Below are positions 49,236-60,748 of a stretch of DNA of 64,000 nt, piece by piece. Within the stretch, counting starts at the first letter, position 1. Every line of letters starts with the position of its first letter. The notes under the pieces were generated by a model, which saw only the letters and a program-made list of their open reading frames with translations, had not been told where the DNA came from and searched no databases. The position numbers and the translations under genes were made by a program. The DNA is from Stromatinia cepivora (taxonomy: Eukaryota; Ascomycota; Leotiomycetes; Helotiales; Sclerotiniaceae), in the NCBI GenBank assembly GCA_014898415.1, contig RCTD01000025.1, forward strand, positions 124,001 through 188,000, given 5' to 3'.

Positions 49236-51505
49236 TCACCCATCACACGGCAGAAACTCCTTCTCCGTCCTTACCTTCCTCTCCCTCCCTACCACCGGTA
49301 CAAGAACCCCCAATTTTCTGCCCCTGATCGCTAATTCGACTGCGCCCAAATCATCGTCATCTGCAGTGAAAATCGAGCCACCATTCCTCTCCCGCTTAGG
49401 AACATATTCTTTGTTCTGATTGGGATGCCAACCCCTATCACTCCTCTCCTTTCTTACTTGCGCCGTAAGGAGTATCCCAAAGTTTGCCTTCTTCCCACCA
49501 CGTGCATCAATCTCTTTGCGTTTAGCCTCGTACCAACCTTCGGGTTGTTCTTTTGGCCAGACGATTCGAGGATCGATGTTACCCCAGATTTGTGTTTTGG
49601 CAGCGGATTCTGGTTGGGGCATAAGATTCTGTTCTCTTTCGACCTCGGCACGGGCTTGGAACTCGATTTGTACGCTTAAATATTGGTCGAGAACGCTGGA
49701 ATCGTAGGTCTTGCAGCGCAATTGACGTTGATACTCGATAGTGCGGGGTTTGTAGTCACCATAGAGTGGTGCCGTATGCGTCGGCTCTTTTTGGTTTGGT
49801 CCCTTTTGTTGCAATTGTGAAGCTGAGGATTCCGAATTGGAGGACATTTCCCAAGATGGTTGGGTTGCAAGTTTATTCGTTGCGCTGATGAGATTTTGTT
49901 CATTTTCCTGCTGAAACGCTGTTTCCTTTGTGGAATTTGGTTCAGCTTCTTGGTCATCCTGAGTACTAGCTTTTCGTTTCCGAGCTAGATGTAATGCATC
50001 GTGGTTCATACCATCGCCTTGCAACAAAGACTCAGTTCTGGCTATTGGTCGACTTCCCCACCCACGTTCCAAAATGTCCTCTTCGTTTCCCAGATTTCCC
50101 CAACCACATGTGGACACTCCCTTGTCGTTTCCCGAATTAGGATAGTGCGCGTCTCTTGCTGGGTTGTCGATACCGGCTTCTGGTAATATAGGTCGTAATG
50201 TCTTCGTAATCAGAGGAACAGCTGGAAATGGGGATGTGGAAGAAACTGTCGAGGATGATTCTTTCGCAACCTTTTTTAGACCAGACAGGGGAGTTTTGCT
50301 ACCAGGATTCCTATTATTCGTAAAGGAGAAGGTTTTTCCAGGCGCCTGTTCAGTATGTGACAGTGGGCCGGGCGGGGATGGGGATGGGGATGGAGATCCG
50401 AGTTCTTGAAGAAATGCATCCTCAGATTCCATCCCAACCTTTTTTGCACTTTCCTGCATAGCTCTGAGCTCGTCTTTTATCTGAGAGCCAGGACTGTCGT
50501 CTTGGTCAACGTCAGATTGCCAAATATTAGCATTGTTGTCAACTTCGGCTGGCGACGGAGGTTCGTATTCTGGCGAAGTATTCGTTTCATCATCAACTAT
50601 AGCTGGTGACGGAGGCTCATACTCTGGCGATGGTGAGAATGTGGTTCGATTGTGAATTTTTGGTCTAAATAGGTTAGATTAATCATATTCACTCCGTATC
50701 CAATAATCAAAACTTACAACACCCAAGCACTATTCGTATTAGGGGTGTTGGCCCTCCCCGATTGTGGTTGCACGTTACTTCTAGATTTAGGAATATGAAT
50801 CGAGTTGTCAGTTCGGGGATGCAGCGGTCCTCGAGCAGCCATGTCAGTCTGGGGATGCAAATCACTTCGTGTAGCCAGCATGTTCTCCGATTTTGGAACT
50901 CCCTGAGCCTTCGCAGTTGGTTTATTATTGGGAGCTGATTGGGCAGGGGAATGGCTTGAAGTTTTTATTGGCTTCTTTTCAGATCTCCAGGCTTTCTGCC
51001 TGGTTTACGCTTCATTCCCTGCATATCTTCATCATACTTAACAGTGTAAAGTTTTGATTTTTTGATGGGTTTCGAGAAGGGCCTTGACAAGGCTTGTATC
51101 TGTGCTTTGCTAGCAAGCTTTGACCTCTTGCTTTTCTCTGTCATCTCGTGAAACGTACACAGGACTCGATCATTTTTGGTTTTACCCAACATGCTGTAAA
51201 TTGGTTTCTTGCACCCAGGTATTTCACACTCCACGGCTAACGATTCCTGCTCTGGCGAACGCTCTTTCGGCAGGCCATATTTCCTAATACAATAACGGCA
51301 ATACCAATCACTATTCACGTTTAGCGATTGCCGACCAGTGCGAGGGGAAATTGCCATACGTGATTTCAGCTCCAATTGGTGGACGTGGATCATGACAACC
51401 AGCATGCCATCGGGCTGAGCATTTCGAACAACGATACAAAGGATCGAGAGTGAGTTCTTCTAGTTTACACTTCAAGCATTTTGTGATTTTGCTGATAGTT
51501 GACAT
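49236..51505 (-). CDS. PHD zinc-finger protein
   Basis: I place four exons on the minus strand: 51,505-51,360, 51,310-51,043, 50,995-50,718 and 50,664-49,236. The introns are 49, 47 and 53 nt. Phases agree throughout and give 706 aa. The PHD finger is at the N-terminus: C10, C13, C26, C29, H34, C37, C53, C56 (Cys4-His-Cys3), with WHAGCHDPRPP and, across the first junction, EIT|DWYCRYC. A second Cys/His cluster follows (CEIPGCKK...VLCTFHE). The rest is disordered, with a repeated SPEYEPPSPA. PHD fingers usually read histone H3 tail modifications, so a chromatin role is inferred. The second intron (donor GTTAAG) is the least certain. An acceptor-like TTCTTAG lies just before 51,556, so an upstream exon may exist. 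ACTCCGTA occurs in the third intron. Confidence 0.8.
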
Positions 51506-52932
51506 TGAGCCAATTGAACTCGACTCATCAAACTTGTCTTCGAATTGAGCTTGCAACTAAGAAGAAATTAGCAAACATTCGAACAAGACAGCCAGCCAAG
51601 ATAAGAAAAGGGAATTGAATGTGTCTCAGGTCTTTTCAGTTTTGTATAAAGTCGTCATGTAGCTTGCTTTAGCGGTTGTGCAATGAGCTATACAACACCA
51701 ATGTATGCCTCAACTGACTTTTACAGATGATCAAGTCCCTTTTGCAGCAGTTTCAGTCCCACTTTCTATCGCAGCCTTTGGTCATACATCCTAGAGCAAG
51801 TGGATGTCTAACTCCGTATGGCAATAGTGTCAAAAGACATCATTATGTCCTTCAATTTTCATTGTTGAAGCTGATTGTCTTGAGCTAAAACAGTCTTGCC
51901 TGAAATGGAGGACGCCGCCAGGGTTTGATAAATGCCAAAGGTAGTATCATCGGTCATAGCAAGGAAATAGTATAACCAAAGCAAAACCAGAAGAAGCTTT
52001 TTTTTAGCACTCAGACCTTTTACCAGATAGTCATCATTGACACGTTAATGAAGATTAAGAAGAAAGAGTTCCACATACACTGTCATTTCTTTCATGGTTG
52101 AAAATGAATGTGATCTGATATTATTGTCGAATTTAGATGCTGGTCTAGATGGACCTGCTTGCAGCTGCTTGCCGTAAGAATCCATATTCTCTGGCAGAAA
52201 CTATGCAAAATATGACTAGAATAGCTCTAGCCATGCATTCTCAAGTAATCTTCTTCATCAGTATAGTTTTCCACAAAGAATGAGATATCAAGTATGATGG
52301 AGATGTAGTTTCTGTGCATTTGTGTGGTTAACATACTAGGTAGGTATAAATATTAATTAACCAAGAACGCGACTTGCAAAGGATCCACCAAAACGGCAAA
52401 AGCCGATCATCGGCACGGACGTTATTTTTTTGAGACCCCGCAAAAATTATTTCTCGAATTCTTGCTTGTCAAATGTCAATCAAAGCGTTCATCCTCTCAG
52501 GCATTTAAACTCAACGCAACATCAATTCAAGTCAAGTCAACGAGATATTATTTATATTTTCATGCGATTTGATCAAGAAGATCTGATCGCCTATCTGTAC
52601 ACGACGAATCTACTCAGCGCATATTAGAAGGAGGAAATCAAAAGGTTGTGGGGGTTTGATCTTTTCGGAACAAACTCAGGAAAAATTGGTTGCGATTGTG
52701 TCAGATATATGAAGTATAAGAAAACAATTGTCACCTTACACCTTACAAACGAACGAACGAACAGCGAATAGGGCGTAGCGAAACAGAAACGTGGGCTAGG
52801 GATTTCTTTGCGACAGCGAATTTGAACTTAGGAAAGAATTTGTGAAAAGCTGCGATTGCGAACGATCGAAAGGGAAGAAAATAGAAGGAAGCCTTAAGTA
52901 AAACAAGAAATAGAAAGGGAGGAGGAGACAAA
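51506..52932. promoter_or_regulatory. Shared upstream region of the PHD gene (-) and PRPP synthetase (+)
   Basis: These 1.4 kb between divergent genes hold both promoters and possibly a further 5' exon of the PHD gene. A CGAACGAACGAACG run lies at 52,748, close before the PRPP synthetase start. No other gene is visible. Confidence 0.45.
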
Positions 52933-54285
52933 ATGGCGACAAATTCGATTAAGTTGCTTACGGGCAATAGCCATCCGCAATTGGCGAAGTTGGTTGCTGA
53001 TAGGTGGGCCATATTCCTTTTCCTGGGGTTCAGTGAGTTGGATGGGATGAATATGACTGGGGGATGGGCGGGGTGGGGATGAGAACGCCTGGATTTGTAT
53101 TTAGGGCTTTGGTACTTTGGTTGGAGATCTGTTGTCAAAGTGCTGTGGATGTGAATGGAGATGGGAGGAATTATGCTAATGAGATTCGTTCCACAGATTG
53201 GGTATTGAACTTGCAAAGACTATGAGCTTGAACTATTCAAATCAAGAAACCAGCGTCACAGTAGGAGAGAGTGTCAGAGATGAAGATGGTTAGTTCTTCT
53301 TGTCCCTCATCCTATTCCCACACTATGAGAGATTCTAAATATTCCTCTCTAGTATTCATCCTCCAATCCACCGCACCCGGCGATATCAACGATGGACTCA
53401 TGGAACTCCTTATCATGATTAATGCCTGCAAAACCGCATCCGCACGCCGCATTACAGCTGTCATTCCCAACTTCCCATACGCACGTCAAGACAAGAAAGA
53501 CAAATCCCGCGCTCCTATCTCTGCGAAACTTATTGCGAACATGTTGCAAACTGCTGGTTGTAATCATGTTATTACCATGGATTTACATGCGAGTCAGATT
53601 CAAGGGTTCTTCAATGTTCCAGTCGATAATTTGTATGCGGAGCCAAGTACTTTGAGGTGGATTAGAGAGAACTTGGAGGTTAGCAAGTGTGTGGTTGTTA
53701 GTCCTGATGCCGGTGGTGCTAAAAGGTGAGCTATTTTTGCTTTCCTTTTGATTTCATCCGATGGTGTACCAGTAGATCAGCGAGATGCAGGATGAATAAG
53801 GATGATATGGAGTGGTTTTTCCACAAAGCATCACAGAAACTAACACTACCTCCAGAGCAACCTCCATAGCCGACCGTCTTGATCTCGGTTTCGCCCTCAT
53901 CCACAAAGAGCGCGCCCGCCCTAACGAAGTATCCCGCATGGTCCTCGTCGGTGACGTCGTCGATAAAATCGCCATCCTCGTAGACGACATGGCCGATACC
54001 TGCGGAACCCTCGTCAAAGCCGCCGAAACAGTCATGGAACACGGTGCTAAAGAAGTCGTCGCCATCGTCACCCACGGTATCCTAAGCGGAGCCGCAATCG
54101 AAACCTTAAACAAGAGTAAATTGAGCAGAGTAGTCGTTACAAACACAGTACCACTCAGAGGAAAGGAGGAACAGTGTGGGAGATTGAGGGTCATGGATAT
54201 TAGTGCTACATTGGCTGAGGCAATCAGGAGGACGCATAATGGTGAGAGTGTGAGCTTTTTGTTTACGCATGCGCCTATGGATTAA
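52933..54285 (+). CDS. prs: Ribose-phosphate pyrophosphokinase (PRPP synthetase)
   Basis: There are four exons: 52,933-53,003, 53,197-53,288, 53,353-53,725 and 53,856-54,285. The introns are 193, 64 and 130 nt. They encode 321 aa, the normal length for the family. The N-terminus reads [21 protein letters not shown]. Diagnostic segments are [62 protein letters not shown] at the third junction, and the PRPP-binding loop [10 protein letters not shown] (from residue 221). The enzyme makes 5-phosphoribosyl-1-pyrophosphate from ribose 5-phosphate and ATP for purine, pyrimidine, histidine, tryptophan and NAD synthesis. Fungi carry several paralogues forming mixed complexes, and I cannot say which yeast Prs this matches. 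The first donor (GTGGGC) is weak, but the joined reading frame is convincing. Confidence 0.93.
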
Positions 54286-55023
54286 GGGGGGTGCTTGAGT
54301 TATCGGGGAGGAGTGAGGTAGATGGAAAGTTTCTGGTTTAAGTTTAGGGTTTGATAGGTAGGTAGATGGGTTGGGAATTGCAACAACGATGATTTTTGTA
54401 CTTAGACATCCGCTTGCAGGGGGGAATGGAAACCTGACATGAGGAAGGCCCTTCCATATATACATAGGTACGCAGGAATTAAAAAAGAATTGGATTAAAA
54501 TTGCTTTCTGGTGTGTTATATGCGCTTTGTCGCATGAGAAGGGGAAATGGATGATATGTAAGCTGTCCTGGTTACTTACTGCATTGTGCTTTTACGTGCT
54601 AAATAAACCTAACGTAAAAGATTTGAAAAGGGAAGGGTGAGAGGAAGGAGAATATTGGGTAAATTGTAGAATATGCACTTTGAAGGCTTATGGCATGTGT
54701 AAAAGGGAAGAAAGGAGACATTAGGAGGGATTGGAGGAGGACTGTGGGGAGGAAAGAAACTCGAAGAGAGCCGAGAAGTTAAAATTTTAGTAAGGAGAAC
54801 CACCAACTGCATTTTCAATATATGGGGCACATCAAAACATATTAATAGCACATCATTGCATTCCAGAAACGCCTTCCTAAGTAGTAATATGCAGTCCATT
54901 TTAAATTGGTATCTAGCATCCTGGTATAATGCTTTTTTGTGATACACCTCTTGAACCCGGCTGAGAATTCATTCCACACGCCAATCATCCATAAAGACTA
55001 CTATTTTACCCAACACATACCCT
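54286..55023. other. Intergenic between convergent genes
   Basis: This holds the 3' regions of PRPP synthetase (+) and eS6 (-), G-rich on the plus strand near 54,285-54,430. A minus-strand frame at 54,609-54,947 has no known motif. No gene is supported. Confidence 0.5.
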
Positions 55024-56094
55024 CTACTTACGCATAGAAGAAGCTCTGCGCTTGCGGGCATCAACCTTGGCGTGCTTGGCATCAGAGACACGCTTGGCGA
55101 GGATAGCAGCGTACTCGTTCTGAAAAAGGGATTAATTGATGAATCGTAGAGAAAGAGTAACAGAACAACTTACGGCAGCTTCCTTGGTACGCTCAGAGTT
55201 ACGACGCTTGAGTGCGAGTCTATGACGCTTGTGTTGGAGACGTTGTGGGGTGACCAAACGTTGGATCTTTGGTGCCTTGGTGTAGACCTTCTTGCCCTCA
55301 CCCTTTGGTTGAACCTCACGACGGATAACGAATTTACGGACCTAACCCAAATTTATCAGCATTTCGCTTTGGATTTACTTCTCACACTCTATCCTCAAGC
55401 ACCAGCACGAAGCGGTTGAGAGAGATAGGCGATAGAATGATGTAGGGAAAACGTACATCATCCTCCTTGGTGAGCCCAAAGAACTTTCTAATCTTGGTGG
55501 CACGCTTGGGACCCAATCTCTTTGGGTGGACAACATCGGTGACACCTGGAATGTCGTTCTCTCCTTGCTTGACAATGCTCAAAGCAAGAACGGACAAATC
55601 CATAGCGACGATGCATCCACGGACGGATTTACGCTTGCGCTCACCAGTTCGGCGTGGGCGGTAGCAAGAGTGACCCTCAGCAAGGAGAAGGCGGACACGG
55701 GTTGGGTGCATAACACCTTGCTTCATTGGGAAACCTTGCTTGTCGTTACCTCCGGTAATCTTGAAGATGTATCCCTTGAACTCGTCTCCGACGGAGTCTC
55801 CTGGAACCTCAGCGCCCATTCTGTCGAGATAATATTAGATTTTATTATTGTATTCGATTTCGCGAAAAATATACCTCTTGTCCATGAAGACACGGAGCTT
55901 GCGCTCGTCTTCAATATCGATGAGCTTTTGACTGCCATTGGCAGGCTGTAAGAGTACTTTTGTCAGTTCGATTCCTTTGGTCGTGTGATTTTGAATGGAT
56001 CGAAACGTACGAATGAAATGTTCTATCAATCAAAATATGTTAGCAGATACTCAATGAATCAATTCCAAAGCAATAAGATACATACCAACTTCAT
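55024..56094 (-). CDS. RPS6: 40S ribosomal protein eS6
   Basis: There are six exons on the minus strand: 56,094-56,086, 56,022-56,011, 55,945-55,875, 55,820-55,457, 55,341-55,174 and 55,119-55,024. They encode 239 aa. The first two exons are only 9 nt (MKL) and 12 nt (NISF). Joining gives [109 protein letters not shown] and the tail KRRASSMRK. eS6 is part of the small ribosomal subunit. Its C-terminal RRASS is the conserved site phosphorylated downstream of TOR and other kinases. Dense short introns near the 5' end are typical of fungal ribosomal protein genes. The gene is divergent from CTF8. Confidence 0.96.
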
Positions 56095-56413
56095 CTTGAC
56101 GGTGGTAAATGGTCAAGTGGTCGAGGTTGTCGTCGATAATTTGTCGCTGAGAGGAATGAAGTCTTCTAGATTTTCGCAAAGTTGGAAATTCTCGGTGCGA
56201 TACGCTAGTGTTCTTAGCGCGAAAAGTCCAATGTGGATCAACAACCGAGATCATGTGAGATATTTAAGAATCGGATCGGTCAAACATTCTGCCATATCTC
56301 TATCAATACATCTGTAGAAACTCGCAGATTTGGTGTTTACTTCACTTTGTTACATGTAATGAACTACTGTTGAGATTCAGAATATATAGATCATTACTTC
56401 AAAATTTTTAATC
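56095..56413. promoter_or_regulatory. Shared promoter of RPS6 (-) and CTF8 (+)
   Basis: Only 319 bp separate the two start codons, so both promoters and leaders must overlap or nearly so. I see no site I can name with confidence. Confidence 0.5.
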
Positions 56414-56914
56414 ATGATACCACTTCACACTAGCGTTGAACGCTCAATCACAACCATAAAAAATCCTCTACCGAAGCTTCTCCAAACGCCATCTGGATTG
56501 GCTCTGTTGGAGCTTCAGGGGACGATCAATCTTCCAGAACCAGACCTTGAGGATGATGAACTAGCCAATATTCCAGAGTCTTCGGCGGAAAGTCTTCAAA
56601 CTCCAATTGGTCGCCTTATCTTTCCAGAATATGATTCGGCAAATCCAGATAGTACCAGGTGGATGAAGCGCGTTTACCTCTACGTGGGAAAGCATCAAAG
56701 ACTGACAGGAGAAGTCAAGAAGCTTCCAAAGGCTTACGCAGTTATTAGAAAGAAGGAGACAGGGTTAACTTCTCAAACGAATGGCGATGTTTCAATGCAA
56801 GGTGTCGAGTCTGTTGCTGGGGATGAATTGGAAATTGTCGAAATTGTGAAGTGGAAGATCTTATTCTCGACAAGACCCGAACCAGTAGGAGCTATGGTTA
56901 CTAGTGCCACTTGA
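56414..56914 (+). CDS. CTF8: Chromosome transmission fidelity protein 8 (Ctf18-RFC subunit)
   Basis: This intronless frame encodes 166 aa from ATG 56,414. Ctf8 family features are LALLELQGTINLPEP near residue 28, SLQTPIGRLIFPEYD near 60, the strand VYLYVGKHQRLTGEVKKLPK near 88-107 and KAYAVIRKKE. The C-terminal segment is EIVEIVKWKILFSTRPEPVG. Ctf8 with Dcc1 binds Ctf18 in the alternative RFC clamp loader that acts on PCNA during replication and supports sister-chromatid cohesion. The protein is small and all-beta, as expected. An insertion of about 20 residues (TSQTNGDVSMQGVESVAGDE) lies before the last strand. Confidence 0.9.
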   Translation: MIPLHTSVERSITTIKNPLPKLLQTPSGLALLELQGTINLPEPDLEDDELANIPESSAESLQTPIGRLIFPEYDSANPDSTRWMKRVYLYVGKHQRLTGEVKKLPKAYAVIRKKETGLTSQTNGDVSMQGVESVAGDELEIVEIVKWKILFSTRPEPVGAMVTSAT

Positions 56915-57785
56915 AATTCGGAGCATTAATTGTCCATTGAAGAGAAGGAAGCAAGAGAAGCAACGTTTTTACTTCTCCAATAGCCATGACTACGTACAGT
57001 GGTAGTTGGATAGGACACACGTGCTCAAATTCTCTCACGCCGTGGACTTCTCTATCCCACAATTACATCCCAAAATTAGCTTGATCTTGGTATTCTGTGG
57101 TACATTGTCAATGACATAGAATCCCGCGAGTTAATCGTGTCTTCTGCCGAGCTCTTGCGGTAATGTCTCATGAGAAAATACATGGTGGGAGGACAGGCCC
57201 GTCCGTGAGCATTTCGACTTTGGTCTTGCTGGATTTAGGGGCTGTTTGGAATTGCTGCATTGAGAGTTATGGATGGCCTGGAATGATATAGTATTGTTCT
57301 GGGGATAACAGCATTGTTCGGTCCATTGTCACTTTATACGTGAAACAGGGTCAAGTGAATAATGGAAGAGATACTTTTCGAGTCCGCTCCGCATCCTGAG
57401 GCCTTGATATGGATATTGAAGCTCAGCCACACTCACAAGGACTTTTTGGAAGAAAGTAATGAATGTGATTCAGAAACAAATTGCTGGAAGCAACATATCA
57501 GCTGGTATTGAGCAATAAGAATTTGGCAGAAATTATGGAATCTCGAATCACAATTATCCACATGAGCATCCATTGGATTCCATTTAGTTGAGCTATTTCA
57601 AGGCCCCCTTCTTCATACTTTTCCTTACTTTCAACTTCCAACTCAGCCTCCAACTCGGCCTCCAACTCAACCTCAACTCAACCGCCAACTTGACCTCCAA
57701 CTCAAACATCTCCTCAAACCTAAACCATAAAAAAATACAAATCAATCAAATCGACAACGCAGCAGTACTTCAGAAACATCTCAAT
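56915..57785. other. Intergenic and CT-rich leader
   Basis: No gene is seen. At 57,625-57,710 the plus strand has a degenerate repeat of CCAACTCAGCCT-like units in the probable 5' leader of the next gene. The coding frame stays open through this leader up to 57,588 but without an ATG. Confidence 0.5.
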
Positions 57786-58782
57786 ATGAAATCCGTCTTC
57801 TTCATGCATCCTCCACTTTTACTATTCCCTCTCATGGGTGTCGGCCTATCTGTTGCACATACTTTCATGGAATCCAAAGCCGAAACTCTTGCCACTCACC
57901 TCGAACAATCCTCCATTACAGCGATATCAAACCTCCTCCTCCTCAGCGTCCAGAACATCGCTCTTCTAGCTACTCTCTCTACACTCGGTCTCTATACACC
58001 AGCTCTTATCGGTATCGTCATCATGACTAGTAATGTACAGGCATCCGCTTTGTCTGACTCGGGTGGTTTGAACTCCTCACCATCATGGAAGTCAAGCCCG
58101 CTCGATACCAGACGAAGACGAAGAGCACATCCTAGAGATATTTCTGCTGCAGCTCCTTGTACCGAAGATAAAAACTCCTACCATGTTGCTGAAGTTCTGG
58201 TCGGGAAGTTTCAAGAACTTGTCGGGCAGGTAAATGGAAAGTATCCCAGATTCGAGAGCCCGGGACATCTGCCTAAGTTTGCTGCTTTAGGTAGGGAAAA
58301 TAAAAAGAAAGATGAATCAACAGATATTGAGTCACATGATTCATTCACAAAAATGAACGATGAGGTCCCTGTTACAATATCAGGTCTGTATACCAAGCCT
58401 TCCAATTTTAATACCGCTAGTACTGACGTGCTATACTGCAGATCTTAAAATCAGGCAAAATGATAATACACTTCAACCTAAAACGGTATCGCTTGTCTCT
58501 AGAGGTTCGTGGGAAAGTTTCATACATGGGTGTTTTCTCCTAGCGGAAAAGTGGGATGGAGATGTACACGATTGTGTATAGGTACAATGCTCAAAGGTTC
58601 GGCGATTTGGACAACCTAATACTGATATGTGCCATACTATAGATATGAAAACCCGCCAAAATGGTAATAAACTCCAGTCTAGATTACTTGTTCCTAGAAG
58701 CCGCTGGCAAGATTTCATCCATTTGTGCTGGGGCCTAGGGACACATTATGACCCTGTCGCAAATGATTGTGGCAGCGAATGA
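57786..58782 (+). CDS. Small membrane protein with duplicated terminal exon
   Basis: Exon 1 (57,786-58,383) starts at the first ATG, MKSVFFMHPPLLL. It has a hydrophobic N-terminus and a strongly hydrophobic region (about residues 45-80, ISNLLLLSVQNIALLATLS...) that could make one or two membrane segments. A basic run RRRRR and a charged tail follow. Exon 1 ends in phase 1 before GTCTGT. Two alternative last exons fit: A at 58,442-58,581 (after CTGCAG) and B at 58,643-58,782 (after CTATAG). Each is 140 nt, enters in the same phase and ends at its own stop, so either gives 245 aa. Exon A reads DLKIRQNDNTLQ...RGSWESFIHGC...DVHDCV. Exon B reads DMKTRQNGNKLQ...RSRWQDFIHLC...VANDCGSE. The family is unknown to me. 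The GTCTGT donor is weak; without splicing the frame ends at 58,448 (220 aa). Confidence 0.6.
58384..58782 (+). repeat. Tandem duplication of an intron-exon unit of about 200 bp
   Basis: Unit 1 (58,384-58,581) and unit 2 (58,582-58,782) each hold an intron-like piece followed by a 140-nt exon. The 3' intron ends align: CTAGTACTGACGTGCTATAC then TGCAG, against CTAATACTGATATGTGCCATAC then TATAG. The first exon codons align as well. Similarity is clearer at protein level than at DNA level, so the duplication is old and at least partly selected. Confidence 0.7.
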
Positions 58783-59331
58783 TACTACTTAGATGGGTAT
58801 AATGGTTTGGATATTTGTGGACGGCTTGTTTGGTGATCAGTTTGGGTATGGGAACAACTGGGGAGGGTTTTCGGTATGGTGGTACTGCTGGACAGGGACA
58901 AGGGCATGAACTTGACAATTCAGACACGATGTTTCTAGCATGGAGCTGAATAGATATTTTACACACGGTGTTCGATCTGTTAGGTCTCTATATTCCTATA
59001 ACTATTTTAACTTAATTACAGGCTCCATACGACTGACTTTTTAAATGCTCAACATGACATTGGATATTGAAATGAATGAATCTATCGCACTCTTGGTTTG
59101 TGGTTTCTGATCAATGACACAGTCCTACTTCTACCTTCCACTAGGTTCTCGTCTAAAGACTTTTCCACATGATACGGTACTTTCTCACAAGATTGCTATT
59201 TGTCGGATCAATTCACGACAAATGGTACGCCACATTTCGGGTTTGGATTTAAGTCACATCATTGCGTCCCACAAGATCCAGAAGTTTACACTACAAAATT
59301 ATCTTCTTGACTAAACTATCGCGACCTTCAA
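58783..59331. other. Intergenic
   Basis: No gene is seen. A 66-codon frame at 59,114-59,314 has no recognisable motif. Confidence 0.45.
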
Positions 59332-60748
59332 ATGGGCAGAATACCCAGTGAAAATATGGCCACTACACGCCTTTCTTCTGGTACAACGGGAGATGGGGAT
59401 AACAAGAATAGGAATGACGCCGGTAAAGATGACGGCTGTGAAAGTGCGAATGACACCAGTGTGGTTGAGACTGGGTGTAGTAATTCTAGGGATATAGATC
59501 AGCCTGAAGCTACTCAAGGCGAAGAATTTCGGGCGCCCAAGGAAGAGGATGATTTATATGGTGTATCTCCCGTGAGAGCCCGTCCGCAAAGCCTAAGCAT
59601 TACATGTACGTATTTCGTTTTCTTCTTCTTTATCTTCGCTCTCTGCAATGATACCCGACTAATCTCAAATAACAGCAGCCATGGCTTTCACAAGTGCAAT
59701 CAATACTCAAAACACAGCGCAGCAAAATCCTCCAGCTAAAACTTTCCATCGTTTTTGCGACTTCCCAGCAGAGGTTCGCTGTATAGTATGGAAGTATCAC
59801 ATGGAAGACGAAGAAGACTTTAGAAAACCTCGTACCCTCACCATCATAGCCAAATATACCGGTAAAAACCCCGCTAACAATCATCGCTGCACTTACGTTT
59901 CGCAGCTATGCCATCGTATGGCTCTCACGACAACTGCGGGTACTCATGCCTTTGATAAGAAAGCAACTTTCCCATGGACTGCACAACCTGCTCGGCCTTG
60001 CAAAATACCAGCTTCGTTCTATATCAACCGAGAATCTAAATATGTTGGCGAGAGAATGTACTCGAAAAGCCATTTCCTCATGTCGATTTTGGGAGATGGA
60101 AAGCCGGTTTATTTTCGTGAAGACCTTGATACACTTCATTTTTCGGATTGGTTTACGTTCAATACTTTTTGTTTGCAATTCGCGTTTGTTCAAACCAAAA
60201 AGACATCGATTACAGCTGCCATGCACGCAAATCGTCGAATCACAATTCCGGTTGATGAGCCAGATCTTCCGTTGAATCTTCGATGTGTTGTTTGCTTGCA
60301 CAACAATCGGGGTTGGAACCATGCATCTCCATGTTTTACCTGTCAAGATCGGAACCCAAGAGAGCGTCTCGATTATTGCATCAAACATCTTGCTATAGGA
60401 ACAGAATCATCCGGTCTATGCGAACGCACCAATGCCGAAAAACTCGCCATCAAACAAGCAGAAAGAATGCAGAAACTTCGAAAGAAGGCCGTGGAGTATA
60501 TGAATTGGGGTTTTAACAGACTTGATACTTTGGTGTTGAGGATGGATGGTCATACGGTTTTGGATCATATGATTTCGGATGCGATACATCGTGGAAGAGG
60601 AAGAGGTCGACGGGTTGAGGATTCGTGGCAGTTCATAGAGGATATGAAGTCCCTCACAAAGAAAGGACTTGAGGAGGTAGAATTTCTGCCAAGGAAGGCG
60701 TTTGTTGAGAGATTTGGGGAGTGGGATCCGAAGTCAGAGCTTGCGTAG
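59332..60748 (+). CDS. 2EXR-domain protein
   Basis: There are two exons, 59,332-59,605 and 59,676-60,748, giving 448 aa. The 70-nt intron has donor GTACGT and a branch-like ACTAATC, and ends in a tandem acceptor AACAGCAG. Exon 1 encodes an acidic low-complexity N-terminus (DGDNKNRNDAGKDD...). The 2EXR domain starts shortly after the junction: FHRFCDFPAEVRCIVWKYHM, followed by the usual segments RPCKIPASFYINRESKYVG and REDLDTLHFSDWF. A Cys cluster (CVVCLHNN...CFTCQ) follows in the second half. 2EXR proteins are abundant, fast-evolving and uncharacterised in filamentous ascomycetes. Translation could instead start at ATG 59,681 just after the intron, giving 355 aa. Confidence 0.8.

Noticed and set aside
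54609..54947. 112-codon minus-strand frame between PRPP synthetase and eS6
   Set aside because: No motif; lies in the converging 3' regions.
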